A stretch of DNA of 64,000 bases from Kitasatospora mediocidica KCTC 9733 (GCF_000744225.1 NZ_JQLN01000003.1:124001-188000); one strand, 5' to 3'. Shown: positions 24,412 through 34,186, numbered from the stretch's first letter. Numbers and translations are program-made. Notes: generated by a model not told the origin, from the letters alone.

Positions 24412-25530
24412 TTACGGCGTCTTGACCGGGTTCGTCGGGTCCTCGCCCGTGTGCTGCACCGGCATCGGTATCGGCCGGGTGGCCAGCGAGCGCGCCGAGG
24501 CCGGGTCGGCGAGCGCCGAGGGCGGCAGGGTGTCCAGCACGGCCGGCGGCGCGGCCGCCGGCGTGGGCTCCTCCCGGAGCTTGATCCCCGCCTCGTCGAA
24601 GGCCTGCTTGAGGCGCTGGCGCAGGCCGCGGGTGATCAGCGCCGCCTTGCCCGGCATGGTCTTGGCCTCCACCCGCAGGACGACGGTCTCGGCGGCCACC
24701 GACTCCACCCCGAGCACCCGCACCGGCTCCCAGAGCAGCTCGTCCCACGGCGGCTCCTTGGCCAGCGCCTCGGTCGTGTCCAGGATCAGGTCCTCCACCC
24801 GGTCCAGGTCCTCGCGGTAGCCGACCTGCACGTCCACGGTCGCGGTCGACCAGCCCTGGCTCATGTTGGCGATCCGCTTGACCTCGCCGTTGCGGATGTA
24901 CCAGATCTCGCCGGTCGCGCCGCGCAGCTTGGTCACCCGCAGCCCGACCTCCAGCACGGTGCCGCTGGCCACGCCGGTGTCGATCTCGTCACCGACGCCG
25001 TACTGGTCCTCCATGATCATGAAGACCCCGGAGAGGAAGTCCGTCACCAGGTTGCGCGCGCCGAAGCCGATCGCCACACCCGCGACCCCGGCGCTGGCCA
25101 GCAGCGGTGCCAGGTTCACCCCGAGGGCGGCCAGGATCATCAGCGCGGCGGTGCCCATGATGCTGAACGAGGCCACGCTGCGCAGCACCGAGCCGATCGC
25201 CGCCGAGCGCTGGTGGCGCCGCTCGGTGTTGACCAGCAGTCCGCCCAGCCGGCTGGTCTCGCCGGCGTCGTGCTCGTGCTCCTTGGTCATCCGCGCGATC
25301 AACTGCGCGATGAGCTTGCGCACCACCGCCCGCAGCACCAGGGCCAGGACGAGGATGAAGACGATCCGCACCGCGCCCTCGACCCAGTTCTGCCAGTTGG
25401 CGTCCAGCCAGCTGGCCGCCTGCTTGGTGCTGGTGGTGACCTGGTCGGCGCTGGTCGGCAGAGTGAGGCCGCTCGAGCTGTGGCCGTCGGAGGCCAGCGG
25501 GAGGAGGGCCGGGAATCCGGTCCGACTCAC
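24412..25530 (-). CDS. Small-conductance mechanosensitive channel (MscS family)
   Basis: A 372-residue membrane protein. One TM near residue 55 (AVRIVFILVLALVLRAVV) and two more around 110-150 lead to the pore-lining helix and the beta domain (LLASAGVAGVAIGFGARNLVTDFLSGVFMI, the MscS signature). The cytoplasmic vestibule domain and a Pro/Ala/Thr-rich tail follow. It releases solutes on hypo-osmotic shock. GTG start with GGAAGG upstream. It stands alone; a strong terminator follows. Confidence 0.92.
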   Translation of the reverse strand: MSRTGFPALLPLASDGHSSSGLTLPTSADQVTTSTKQAASWLDANWQNWVEGAVRIVFILVLALVLRAVVRKLIAQLIARMTKEHEHDAGETSRLGGLLVNTERRHQRSAAIGSVLRSVASFSIMGTAALMILAALGVNLAPLLASAGVAGVAIGFGARNLVTDFLSGVFMIMEDQYGVGDEIDTGVASGTVLEVGLRVTKLRGATGEIWYIRNGEVKRIANMSQGWSTATVDVQVGYREDLDRVEDLILDTTEALAKEPPWDELLWEPVRVLGVESVAAETVVLRVEAKTMPGKAALITRGLRQRLKQAFDEAGIKLREEPTPAAAPPAVLDTLPPSALADPASARSLATRPIPMPVQHTGEDPTNPVKTP

Positions 25531-25851
25531 GGGAGGAACCTTCCTGCAGAGTGCACGTTTCGCCCGAGCCTATCGCCCGTCAGGCAGGCCCCCGGACCGC
25601 CCGGTCCTGCGAACAGGTGATCCCGGTGGGCCGCGGGGAGCCGCCCGAGCACCGTTCGAGTGCAGTGCGGGGCGGCCCTGGGCATAGAGCTAGGACAGCC
25701 AGCTATGACAGAAGCCACCCCGGTCCGTTATCCGGTAATGGTGGCGCCGTACAAACCCGTAAGGCGACACTGGGGGTGATCGCGCAGCAATGCGCGGTCA
25801 TCCGCTCGTCCCGGCGCGAGCCACGCGCCGCAGGCGTCCAAGGAGGCATCC
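25531..25851. other. Divergent intergenic region between mscS and the HNH gene
   Basis: 321 bases without a credible gene. It should hold the promoters of both flanking genes. A 10-bp hairpin with one G-T pair and a GCAA loop lies at 25777-25800, 52 bases before the HNH start. I could not assign -35/-10 boxes with confidence. Confidence 0.6.
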
Positions 25852-26472
25852 GTGCCGCATGTCCTGGTCCTCAACGCGTCCTACGAGCCACTCGGCGTCG
25901 TATCGATGCGCCGCGCACTCATCCTCGTCCTCAACCACAAGGCGATCAGCCTGGAGGACTCGGAATTCACTCTGCACAGCGCCACCAGCGCCGTTACGGC
26001 GCCGTCAGTCGTCCGTCTGACCCGCTTCGTCCGGGTCCCGTTCTGCGGGCCCGTACCTCTCACCCGCCGCGCACTCTTCGCCCGTGACCACGGGCGCTGC
26101 GTCTACTGCGGGGCCGCCGCGACCAGCGTCGACCACGTGATCCCGCGCAGCCGCGGCGGACAGCACCGCTGGGACAACGTGGTGGCGGCCTGCCGCCGCT
26201 GCAACCACGTCAAGGCCGACCGCCACCTGACCGAACTGGGCTGGCGGATGAAGCGACCACCGGCCCCGCCCAGCGGGCTGGCCTGGCGCATCATCGGAAC
26301 CGGGATCAAGGACCCGCGCTGGCGGCCCTACCTGGAGCCCTACGGAGCCACGGACCAGTTCCGCGACTTCGAGCACCACGACCATACCGACCACGGGGGA
26401 GCCACCCCGGTCCCGCTGGGCCGGTCCCGTCCCGTCCACCGCGGCGAGCAGCCCGAAACGCTCACCGCCTGA
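25852..26472 (+). CDS. HNH endonuclease family protein
   Basis: A 206-residue protein. The N-terminal part (LVLNASYEPLGVVSMRRALILVLNHKA) is the extension typical of the widely conserved actinobacterial and cyanobacterial HNH proteins. The nuclease core is CVYCGAAATSVDHVIPRSRGG...WDNVVAACRRCNH, with two CxxC zinc pairs and the DH-N-H catalytic residues. The function of this housekeeping type is not established; it is not linked here to restriction or mobile genes. GTG start with a strong GGAGG five bases upstream. The His/Asp-rich C-terminal tail is variable. Confidence 0.9.
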   Translation: MPHVLVLNASYEPLGVVSMRRALILVLNHKAISLEDSEFTLHSATSAVTAPSVVRLTRFVRVPFCGPVPLTRRALFARDHGRCVYCGAAATSVDHVIPRSRGGQHRWDNVVAACRRCNHVKADRHLTELGWRMKRPPAPPSGLAWRIIGTGIKDPRWRPYLEPYGATDQFRDFEHHDHTDHGGATPVPLGRSRPVHRGEQPETLTA

Positions 26473-26506
26473 CCCCACCAAGGCCTGGCCGTACGGTATG
26501 CCTCAT

Positions 26507-26546
26507 GGGCCGGCGGCGCGCTCCCCAGTGAGCACGCCGCCGGCCC
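26507..26546. terminator. Bidirectional hairpin terminator between convergent genes
   Basis: Perfect 12-bp outer stem (26507-26518 with 26535-26546), with an inner GCTC/GAGC stem in the loop. It lies between the HNH gene and the convergent membrane protein gene. Confidence 0.75.
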
Positions 26547-26567
26547 GCCGTGTTCCGGCCCGGGCCC

Positions 26568-27176
26568 TCACACCGGCGTGGCCACCCGCACCGGGCGCCG
26601 GACGGCGGCCGGGCGCAGCAGCGGCGCCGTCGTGAGGGCCAGCAGCACCGCGCCCACCGGCATCAGGTCCAGCGAGGCGGCCATCAGTACGGTCGCGGCC
26701 AGCGCCGTCAGCGGGCTCCAGAACGGGATCAGGCGGCGCACCGCGAGGATCCCCAGCAGCCCGAGCAGGCCGAGGTAGAAGAAGAGCGGCAGCACCGTGT
26801 AGAACGCGGGCAGCACGCCGGGGTGGCTCTGGATCTGCTCGAAGAGCCGGTCCTTGTCGGCCGCGTCGACGGCCCGCAGGCCGACGTAGAGGTCGATCGC
26901 GGTCTGCCCCAGCGTCGCGCCGAGGCCGACCAGCGCCGCGCCGAAGGCGATCCGGGCCGCCACCGGGCCGCGCGCGGCGGCCGTCCGGTAGAGGCCGTGG
27001 AAGAGCACGCCGAAGAACAGCAGCGAACCCAGCAGCGCGAGGTGCCCGGCGGTCCAGCCGGGGCCCGGGCCGTGGTGCCCGTCGAGGAGTCTTACGACGC
27101 CGTACGTGCCGAGCAGCGCGGGCGCGGCGAGGTAGGCGAGCTGGTGCGGGCGGTCGGTGGTGGTGGTGCCGGTCAT
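26568..27176 (-). CDS. Five- or six-TM membrane protein of unknown function
   Basis: A 202-residue protein with hydrophobic stretches LAYLAAPALLGTYGVVRLL, LALLGSLLFFGVLFHGLY, AARIAFGAALVGLGATLGQ, LPAFYTVLPLFFYLGLLGLLGI and LTALAATVLMAASLDLMPVGAVLLAL. No catalytic motif recognised. The ATG at 27176 has GGAACC upstream; longer starts give an Arg/Ser-rich non-genuine leader. It follows the GH84 gene after 162 bases and may be separately transcribed. Confidence 0.72.
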   Translation of the reverse strand: MTGTTTTDRPHQLAYLAAPALLGTYGVVRLLDGHHGPGPGWTAGHLALLGSLLFFGVLFHGLYRTAAARGPVAARIAFGAALVGLGATLGQTAIDLYVGLRAVDAADKDRLFEQIQSHPGVLPAFYTVLPLFFYLGLLGLLGILAVRRLIPFWSPLTALAATVLMAASLDLMPVGAVLLALTTAPLLRPAAVRRPVRVATPV

Positions 27177-27338
27177 CGTGGTGGTTCCGATCGAGAGGTC
27201 CTGCGGGAGTCTTCCTGGCGACAGGGAAGATCCTGCTCTCGACCGGCCCGCAGCGGATCGCCGTGCACGGTGAACCCACGGCCTCGCCCGTACGGGGGAG
27301 CAGCTCCCCCGCACGGGCGATCCCGACCCGAAGAGGTC

Positions 27339-30300
27339 TCAGCGCTGGGCCGGCTGCGCCCCCGGGGTCGGCTGGGCCGGGGCGGTGGTCGGTCCGGCGC
27401 CCGGGGCCGGCTGCCCCGAGGGGGTCGGGACGATCGTCGGCGGGGCCGTCGGCGCCGTCGTACCGGGCGCCGCGGGCACCCCGCTGGGCGTCGTCGTGGG
27501 AGCCGGCACGGGCGCGCCGGTGGTCGGCGTCGTCGGGACGGTCGGCGGCGTCGGCACGATGGGCGTGGCGGTCGGACCGGTGACCGCGTACGCCTCGATG
27601 CCGGAGAGCGAGTAGCCGTACTTGGTGGCCCGGCTGACACCCTGCATCCGCAGGTAGAGCGTGTTCGGCGCGTCGAAGCGCACCGTCTCGGTGCCACCGT
27701 GGCCGGCCACGGTCGCCACCGTCGTCCAGGTCACCCCGTCGGGCGAGGTCTGCAGCTGGTAGGCGGAGGCGTAGGCCGCCTGCCAGTGCAGCACCGCCGA
27801 GCCCAGCCGGGTGGGCTGCGCCAGCTTGAGCTGCACCCAGGCGTCGTCCACCGCGGGCGCGGACCACCGGGTGGCGGCGTCGCCGTCGGCGACCGCCGAC
27901 GCCGGGTACTTCGCGGAGTCGTCGCCCGAGGAGCTCGCGGTCGAGGTGAGCGCGAGGTCCGGCCCGCCGGTCGGGGGCACCACGTGCACCTGGAGGGTCT
28001 GCTGGATGGTCACCCCGTTGGTGGTGAAGTCGACCGGCACCTGGTACGTCCCGGACGGCGTCGTCGCGGCCGCCGTGACCTGCACGGTGGTGCCGGCCCG
28101 CCCGCCGCGCGGCACGCTCACCGGCGCGCCGGGAGTGCCCGGCGCGGGCGACGGCGTCACGCTCAGCCCCGGCACGCCGGCCGGCAGCTCGGCCCGGACG
28201 TCGCCGGTGGCGCCCTCCGGCCGGGTGGCGTCCACCACGGCCTGGGTGCTCGCGGGCGTGGTCGCCCCGGCGGTCACGTCCAGCTCCGGGTCGGCGAGGC
28301 TCAGCCGGGCGATCGGCGTGTCGGCGTACCAGGGGACGATCTGGTTGACCACCGGCGCGTCGCCGCCCGGCGCCCAGGTCAGCCGGACGGCGCCGACCGG
28401 CTGACCGCCCGTCGGCAGTTCGTTGTAGCCGGGGTTCAGGGTGCCGATCGGGGCCCAGCTGCCGTCCGCCTTGCGGACCTCCACCGTCGCGGTGGCCTTG
28501 ACCGTGGGGTCGGTCAGCACGGTGATCCGGTCCAGCGGACGGGTGTCGCCGAGGTCGACGGTGAGCGGGGTGTCGGTGGCGGTCGGTGCGGCCGCCGCCC
28601 GGTAGGCGGTGTCCGGGTCGCCGTCCAGGACGGCCCCGGCGGAGGAGCCGGGCGCCGCCGCCGGGCCGCCGGAGACGCTGACCAGCGCCGCGCCGGGCGC
28701 GCTGACGCTGAAGTCCCGTACGGCGACGGCGGTCTGCTGGGTGGCGGTGGCCCGCAGCCGGATCGCCTTGACCACCACGCCGTCCGGGAGCTTGGCCGCC
28801 ACGGTCTTCTGGTTGTGCACCTTCAGCAGCTGCTTCCAACTGCCGTCGCCGGTCGAGTACTCCAGCACGCCGTCGTGCAGGTAGTCGTCGGCGGCCGCGG
28901 ACTGGTCGGTGCCCGGGTCGCCCGGGCCGTCCGTCGAGCCCATCCGCACGGTGACGGTGTCCACCGGACGGCCGTCGCCCAGGCTCACGCCGAAGCTGTC
29001 GCCGGGCTGCGGCGGCGCCGCACTCCAGTAGAAGGTGTCCGGCGCGGAGTCGGTCATCAGGGCGGAGCCGTGGTCGTCCGCGCTGCCCATCGTGGTGGTC
29101 GGGGAGAGCGAACCGGCGCTCACCCCCGACCAGCTGTCGGAGGCCTGCAGCGTCCGGTCGAGGAACGGGTCGAGCACGCCGGCGCCGACCGTCGCCGCGC
29201 CCTGCGCGAGCGTGTCGCGCAGCTGCCGCAGCTTGACCCGGTCCTGCCAGGCGCCGGAGCCGTCGCCGTGGTGCTGGGCGAGCAGCATGTCCACGGCCGC
29301 CTGCCCGGCCTGCCCGTAGCTGCTGAGCCGGCTCAGCCAGGGCGCGATCTCCGCGGACAGGCCGCCGCCCTCGGAGTCGGAGCCGTCGGCCAGCGCGCTC
29401 TGGGCGCCGGCCATCGTGGTGAAGGCGGCCCGCAGCGGGTCGGCGGCCTGCTGGAGCTTGCCGAGGTCCACCGTGCCGCCGCCGGTGGGCTGCAGCGCGG
29501 CCCAGAAGGCCGCGATCAGCGGGGTCAGGTAGCCGGACTCCTTGGCCGCGAGCGGGGAGGAGGAGCTGTTGCCGGCCAGCGCCGTCAGCGCGGCGAGGGC
29601 CGGGCCGGTGCCCGCGTCGGCGGTGCTGCCGGGGACGGCGGTGGCGGCCAGCGCGCTCAGCGCGTACTGCCAGGACGCGTCGGGCTGGTAGCCGGTCGGG
29701 TTCCAGCCGAAGTCGGCGGCGGTGGAGAGCGCGATCCGGGAGGCGGCGGGCTGCTGCATGCCGGAGGTCAGCAGGGCGGCGGACCGGGTGGCCACCGCGG
29801 GGTCGCGCCCGACGTACGGACCGAGGTAGAGCCGGTCGGGCGTGGAGTCGTTGACCGGGTAGTTGTCCATGGTGACCAGCGGGTGGCCGAAGACCGTCGC
29901 GGTGTCCGTGGTCTGAGCCGCCGTGATCTTGCCCGGGATCACCCCGGCTCCGGTCCAGGCCACCTGGACGGCGGCCGGCAGCCCGGCGGACAGCGCGGTG
30001 CGGTAGATGCTCCGGCCGCTCTGGTAGTACTCGGTGGGGACGATCGAGAGCGGGGCCAGGTCCGGGTGGGCCGCGATCAGCCGGCTCTGCACCTTGGCCG
30101 CCAGGTCGGACTGCGCCTTGGCGGAGGCGGCCGCGCCGGTGCCGTACTTGGCGCTGTCGGCCGAGCAGTGCCACTCGTCGAAGCTGACGTCCTGGAACTG
30201 CAGCTGGAACGCCTCGAAGCCGAGGTCGCGCATCGCGCTCAGCTTGGCGATCAGCGCGTCGACGTCCTTGGCGGAGCTGTAGCAGAAGGTCTGGTTGGGG

Positions 30301-31448
30301 GCGACCGCGTAGCCGAGCGTCACGTGGTTGCGCCCGGCCCGGTCGGCCAGCGCGCGCAGCTGGGCCTGCTGGTCGGCCGGGTACGGGTCGCGCCACTGCG
30401 CCTGGCGGTACGGGTCGTCGCCGGGGGCGTAGAGGAAGAAGTTCTGCTTGGTCCGGCCCAGGAAGTCGATCTGGTCCAGCCGCTGGGCGGTCGTCCACGG
30501 AGTGCCGAAGAACGACTCGGCGACGCCGCGGACCGGCGTCCCGGACGGCCAGTCGCGCAGCACGACGCCGGGGAACCCGAAGGCCGGCGTGGACTGGCCC
30601 GCCACCTGCCCCTGGCCCGCCGGGACGGTGGTCAGCAACTGGCGCAGGCTCTGGGCGGCGTGGAAGGTGCCCTCGGCGTCCACCCCGGCGAGTACCAGGG
30701 CGCCGTACGTTCCGCCGCCGGTGGCGGGCAGCTGACCGGCCGCCAGCACGTAGCCGCCGGCCGGCAGTCCGGCGGGGGAGGGCGCGCCGAGCGCCTGCAG
30801 GGCCTGGTCGGCGCCGTCGGCGGACCCCTCGCCCGGACCGCCGACGTACACCACGAGCGCACCGGCCGCCGGTGCCTGGCTCGGCGTCGCGAAGGCGGTC
30901 GCGCCGCCGTCGCCCAGCACCTCGCGGACGGCGTCCAACGCGCCCGGATCGGCCTGCGGGGCGACCACCAGGGACACCGCGGCCGGTACGGTCACCGGCT
31001 TGCCGCTCAGGTGCTGCTCCTGCGGGCGCGGGAAGACCTGCGGGTTCGTCAGATTGCCGAGCGGGGTGCGGGCCGGGGCGGTGACCGAGACGGACGGCGG
31101 CTGCGACGGCGCGGCGGAGGCCGGAACGGTGGCCAGCAGGCCGCCGATCACGGCGGCGGCGGAGATCGTGGCGGCGATCCGCAGGGAGGCCCGACGGTGC
31201 GTCAGGGTGCCGGTTCCGCTGGTGGTCCGCCCGACGAGCGCGCGGACCTCGGGAAGCAGCGGTTCGGTTCCCTTGAGCTCGGCGATCAGCCGGTCGGCGG
31301 CACGCGGGGCGACCCGGCGGGCGGTCCGGGCGGTGGCGCGCCGGGTGACCAGGACGGCCGGGTGGTCGAGGACTTCGCGCAGAGCCGGGCTGACTTCGAG
31401 CTGCTGTCGCAGCCGCTTTCCGGCGGCTGCGGACACGCGGGTCTGCAC
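27339..31448 (-). CDS. Large secreted GH84-type beta-N-acetylglucosaminidase-like protein
   Basis: 1369 residues. An 84-residue Arg/Ala/Leu-rich extension precedes the signal segment (LRIAATISAAAVIGGLLATVPASA, about 89-112). Then come a GH84 N-terminal beta domain, the catalytic barrel (GVAESFFGTPWTTAQRLDQI; YAPGDDPYR), helical domain, two discoidin/CBM32-like domains, an NEW3-like beta domain (about 1000-1100), a third CBM32-like domain and a long Thr/Pro/Ala tail without LPXTG. GH84 enzymes cleave GlcNAc from glycoproteins, hyaluronan or glycans. The usual Asp-Asp catalytic pair reads Gln419-Asp420 (FQDVSFDEW) here, so activity is uncertain. GTG start with a perfect AGGAGG. Proximity to the csn operon fits amino-sugar scavenging, as inference. 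Confidence 0.82.
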   Translation of the reverse strand: MQTRVSAAAGKRLRQQLEVSPALREVLDHPAVLVTRRATARTARRVAPRAADRLIAELKGTEPLLPEVRALVGRTTSGTGTLTHRRASLRIAATISAAAVIGGLLATVPASAAPSQPPSVSVTAPARTPLGNLTNPQVFPRPQEQHLSGKPVTVPAAVSLVVAPQADPGALDAVREVLGDGGATAFATPSQAPAAGALVVYVGGPGEGSADGADQALQALGAPSPAGLPAGGYVLAAGQLPATGGGTYGALVLAGVDAEGTFHAAQSLRQLLTTVPAGQGQVAGQSTPAFGFPGVVLRDWPSGTPVRGVAESFFGTPWTTAQRLDQIDFLGRTKQNFFLYAPGDDPYRQAQWRDPYPADQQAQLRALADRAGRNHVTLGYAVAPNQTFCYSSAKDVDALIAKLSAMRDLGFEAFQLQFQDVSFDEWHCSADSAKYGTGAAASAKAQSDLAAKVQSRLIAAHPDLAPLSIVPTEYYQSGRSIYRTALSAGLPAAVQVAWTGAGVIPGKITAAQTTDTATVFGHPLVTMDNYPVNDSTPDRLYLGPYVGRDPAVATRSAALLTSGMQQPAASRIALSTAADFGWNPTGYQPDASWQYALSALAATAVPGSTADAGTGPALAALTALAGNSSSSPLAAKESGYLTPLIAAFWAALQPTGGGTVDLGKLQQAADPLRAAFTTMAGAQSALADGSDSEGGGLSAEIAPWLSRLSSYGQAGQAAVDMLLAQHHGDGSGAWQDRVKLRQLRDTLAQGAATVGAGVLDPFLDRTLQASDSWSGVSAGSLSPTTTMGSADDHGSALMTDSAPDTFYWSAAPPQPGDSFGVSLGDGRPVDTVTVRMGSTDGPGDPGTDQSAAADDYLHDGVLEYSTGDGSWKQLLKVHNQKTVAAKLPDGVVVKAIRLRATATQQTAVAVRDFSVSAPGAALVSVSGGPAAAPGSSAGAVLDGDPDTAYRAAAAPTATDTPLTVDLGDTRPLDRITVLTDPTVKATATVEVRKADGSWAPIGTLNPGYNELPTGGQPVGAVRLTWAPGGDAPVVNQIVPWYADTPIARLSLADPELDVTAGATTPASTQAVVDATRPEGATGDVRAELPAGVPGLSVTPSPAPGTPGAPVSVPRGGRAGTTVQVTAAATTPSGTYQVPVDFTTNGVTIQQTLQVHVVPPTGGPDLALTSTASSSGDDSAKYPASAVADGDAATRWSAPAVDDAWVQLKLAQPTRLGSAVLHWQAAYASAYQLQTSPDGVTWTTVATVAGHGGTETVRFDAPNTLYLRMQGVSRATKYGYSLSGIEAYAVTGPTATPIVPTPPTVPTTPTTGAPVPAPTTTPSGVPAAPGTTAPTAPPTIVPTPSGQPAPGAGPTTAPAQPTPGAQPAQR

Positions 31449-31909
31449 AGGGGCCTCCTCGCGGCCGGGGGCAGTCGGCCGAACGGGGTGATCGAAGGGC
31501 GTGCGGACCCTGTCCGCGATCTCCGCCGACCGCACCGAGTGCCGCCGCCCCAGCCCACCAGTTGGGCGCGTCAGTGTCAACGCGGTACACCGTTCCGTCC
31601 TGTTTGCCCCGGCTTGCCCGGCAGTTCGGTCACCATCCGCTGTCGCGGGGTGCTTCACGGTGGTTCACGAACGGTGCCGGACCGGCGCCGATTCCGGCGC
31701 CCGGACCGGTTCCCGGCGTGCCGGTGCGGGTCGCGGCGGGTGCACACGGGTAGGAGTGGAGCTGTCACTTACCGTGCTGCTCCGCCGTGTTGCCCCCGCC
31801 GTCGCGGCCCGCCAGGGCCGCCCTCCGCCGTCCCTCCACCGACCCCGCGCAACCTCCCCCCACGTCCGTCCACCCTCACCCGCCCGAGTCGCCGAGCCTG
31901 CAGGAGCCC
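31449..31909. other. Divergent intergenic region between the GH84 gene and malQ
   Basis: 461 bases. Open frames here have no credible start or family. It should hold two divergent promoters; a TAGGAG-like -10 hexamer occurs near 31750. I see no hairpin or repeat that I can support. Confidence 0.5.
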
Positions 31910-34165
31910 GTGTTGGCCGCATACCTCAACCGTCCCGACGCCGCCACGTCCCCGACCGACGCCTCCGGCGGAGGCGAACCCGGCGCTCCCGCCGAGGCTT
32001 TCGGGGCAGCTCCGGTCGGCGCGCCGCCGACCGACGACGCCCCGCCGGCGCCCGCCGCGCTGGCCGCCCTGGCGCACGCCCACGGGGTCGACACCAGCTA
32101 CGACCCCGGCGCCGGGCCCGTCCCGGTCTCCGCGCACACCCTGGTCGCGGTGCTCGGCGCGCTCGGTGTGGACGCGAGCACCCCGCAGGCCGTCGACCGG
32201 GCGCTGGCCGAGCACCGCGCCCGCGCTGCCACCCGGCTGCTGCCGACCTGCCTGGTCGCCCGGGCCGGCCGGCGCACCGCGCTGGACGTGCCGGCCGAGG
32301 CCCGGCTGACGATCACGCTGGAGGACGGCACGGACTGGCAGTTGCCGCCCGGCCGTTCGCACTGGCTGCCCGCCGACCTCCCGCTCGGCCGGCACACCCT
32401 GCACCTGCGCACGGCCGAGCACGGACGGGACGAGCGCACCGAGTCGGCGCCGCTGATCGTCGCCCCCGAGCGGCTGACCGTCCCGGCCGGCCGCGGCTGG
32501 GGCTTCCTGGCCCAGCTCTACTCCGTGCTCTCTGAGCGCTCCTGGGGCATGGGCGACCTCGCCGACCTGGCCGAGCTGGCGCAATGGTCGGCGGGCGCGC
32601 TCGGCGCGGGCTTCCTGCAACTCAACCCGCTGCACGCGGCGCTGCCCGGCACCCCCTCCGACCCGTCGCCGTACCGCCCGTCCTCGCGCCGCTTCGCCGA
32701 CCCGGTGCACCTGCGGATCGAGGCCGTCCCCGAGTACGCCTACGCCGGTGCCGAGGCCCGCGCCCGCCTGGTGGAGCTGGCCCGGCAGGCGGAGCGGCTG
32801 CGTCAGGAGGTGCTCCAGCACGACGGTCTGATCGACCGTGACGGCGTCTGGTCCCTCAAGCGCGAGGCGCTGCTGCTCCTGCACGCCGTGCCGCGCGGCC
32901 CGGGTCGCGCGCAGGCCTACCGGGCCTTCGTCCGGCGCGAGGGCGACTGGCTGGAGCAGTACGCCACCTGGTGCGCGCTGGCCGAACAGCACGGCGCCGA
33001 CTGGCACCACTGGCCCAAGGGCCTGCGCCGCCCCGACACCCCGCAGGTCGCCGCCGCGCGCGCCGAGCTGGCGGACGCCGTCGAGTTCCACCGCTGGCTC
33101 GCCTGGCAGCTGGACGAGCAGCTCGGCGCCGCCCAGCGGGCCGCCGAAGAGGCCGGCATGGCGGTCGGCCTGATCCACGACCTGGCGGTCGGTGCCCACC
33201 CGGACGGCGCCGACGCGTGGGTGCTCCAGGACGTCCTGGCCGCCGGCATCTCGGTCGGCGCCCCGCCCGACGCGTTCAACGCGCACGGCCAGGACTGGGG
33301 CCTGCCGCCCTGGCGCCCCGACGCCCTCGCCGCCGCCGGCTACGCGCCGTACGCGGAGCTGCTGCGCTCGGCGGCCCGGCACGCCGGGGCGATCCGGATC
33401 GACCACGTGATGGGCCTCTTCCGGCTCTGGTGGGTACCGGCCGGCCGGCCGCCCACCGAGGGCACCTACGTCCGGTACGACGCCGAGGCGATGCTCGGCG
33501 TGCTCGCGCTGGAGGCACACCGGGCCGGTACCGCCGTGATCGGCGAGGATCTCGGGACGGTCGAGCCCGGCGTGCGCGAGGAGCTGACGGCACGCGGCAT
33601 CCTGGGCACCTCGGTGCTCTGGTTCGAACGCGACTGGGCGGGCGACAGCGGTGACAAGGGCAGCCCGCTGCCCCCCGACCGGTGGCGCGCCGCCTGCCTC
33701 GCCACCCTCACCACCCACGACCTGCCGAGCACCGCGGCCCGGCTCTCCGGTGAGCACGTGGAGCTGCGCCACCAACTCGGCCTGCTGGCCCGCCCGCTGG
33801 CCGACGAGCAGGCCGAGGCCGCCGCCGAACTGGCGGACTGGCGCGTCGAGCTGACCAGGCTCGGTCTGCTGGACCCCGGAGCACAGCTCGACCAGGCCGC
33901 CCTCTACCGCTTCCTGCGGGCCACCCCGGCGCAGCTGGTCGGCGTCTGGCTGCCCGACACCGTCGGCGACCCGCGGCCGCAGAACCTCCCGGGCACCTGG
34001 GACCAGTACCCCAACTGGCGCCTGCCGGTCGCGGACGCCGCCGGCATCCCGGTCACCCTCGAACAGCTGGCCGCCGCCCCGGGCGCCCAGGCCCTGGCCG
34101 CGCTGCTGCCCGTGCGGCAGCCCCCCGCCCCCGGAAGGCCGACCCCGGCGCGCGACCCTCGATAA
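31910..34165 (+). CDS. malQ: 4-alpha-glucanotransferase
   Basis: A 751-residue amylomaltase (GH77), which moves alpha-1,4-glucan segments between maltodextrins in glycogen and maltose metabolism. N-terminal about 220 residues are the extra beta domain of the long actinobacterial MalQ. Barrel motifs: GWGFLAQLYSVLSERSWGMGDLADL, FLQLNPLHAALPG, SPYRPSSRRF, the conserved AIRIDHVMGLFRLWWVP (nucleophile Asp), VIGEDLGTVEPGV (acid Glu) and LTTHDLPSTA. GTG at 31910 follows CAGGAG closely; TTG at 31913 is an alternative and the upstream Pro/Arg stretch looks non-coding. Confidence 0.92.
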   Translation: MLAAYLNRPDAATSPTDASGGGEPGAPAEAFGAAPVGAPPTDDAPPAPAALAALAHAHGVDTSYDPGAGPVPVSAHTLVAVLGALGVDASTPQAVDRALAEHRARAATRLLPTCLVARAGRRTALDVPAEARLTITLEDGTDWQLPPGRSHWLPADLPLGRHTLHLRTAEHGRDERTESAPLIVAPERLTVPAGRGWGFLAQLYSVLSERSWGMGDLADLAELAQWSAGALGAGFLQLNPLHAALPGTPSDPSPYRPSSRRFADPVHLRIEAVPEYAYAGAEARARLVELARQAERLRQEVLQHDGLIDRDGVWSLKREALLLLHAVPRGPGRAQAYRAFVRREGDWLEQYATWCALAEQHGADWHHWPKGLRRPDTPQVAAARAELADAVEFHRWLAWQLDEQLGAAQRAAEEAGMAVGLIHDLAVGAHPDGADAWVLQDVLAAGISVGAPPDAFNAHGQDWGLPPWRPDALAAAGYAPYAELLRSAARHAGAIRIDHVMGLFRLWWVPAGRPPTEGTYVRYDAEAMLGVLALEAHRAGTAVIGEDLGTVEPGVREELTARGILGTSVLWFERDWAGDSGDKGSPLPPDRWRAACLATLTTHDLPSTAARLSGEHVELRHQLGLLARPLADEQAEAAAELADWRVELTRLGLLDPGAQLDQAALYRFLRATPAQLVGVWLPDTVGDPRPQNLPGTWDQYPNWRLPVADAAGIPVTLEQLAAAPGAQALAALLPVRQPPAPGRPTPARDPR

Positions 34166-34186
34166 AGGGCGGCTACCTTAGGAAAC

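Noticed and set aside
26103..26309. Antisense gene within the HNH gene
   Set aside because: It is fully inside a confident nuclease gene and shows no independent start signals.
31449..31909. Small genes in the GH84-malQ gap
   Set aside because: The frames have no ribosome binding site, Arg/Pro-rich composition and no recognisable similarity; they run into neighbouring genes in other frames.
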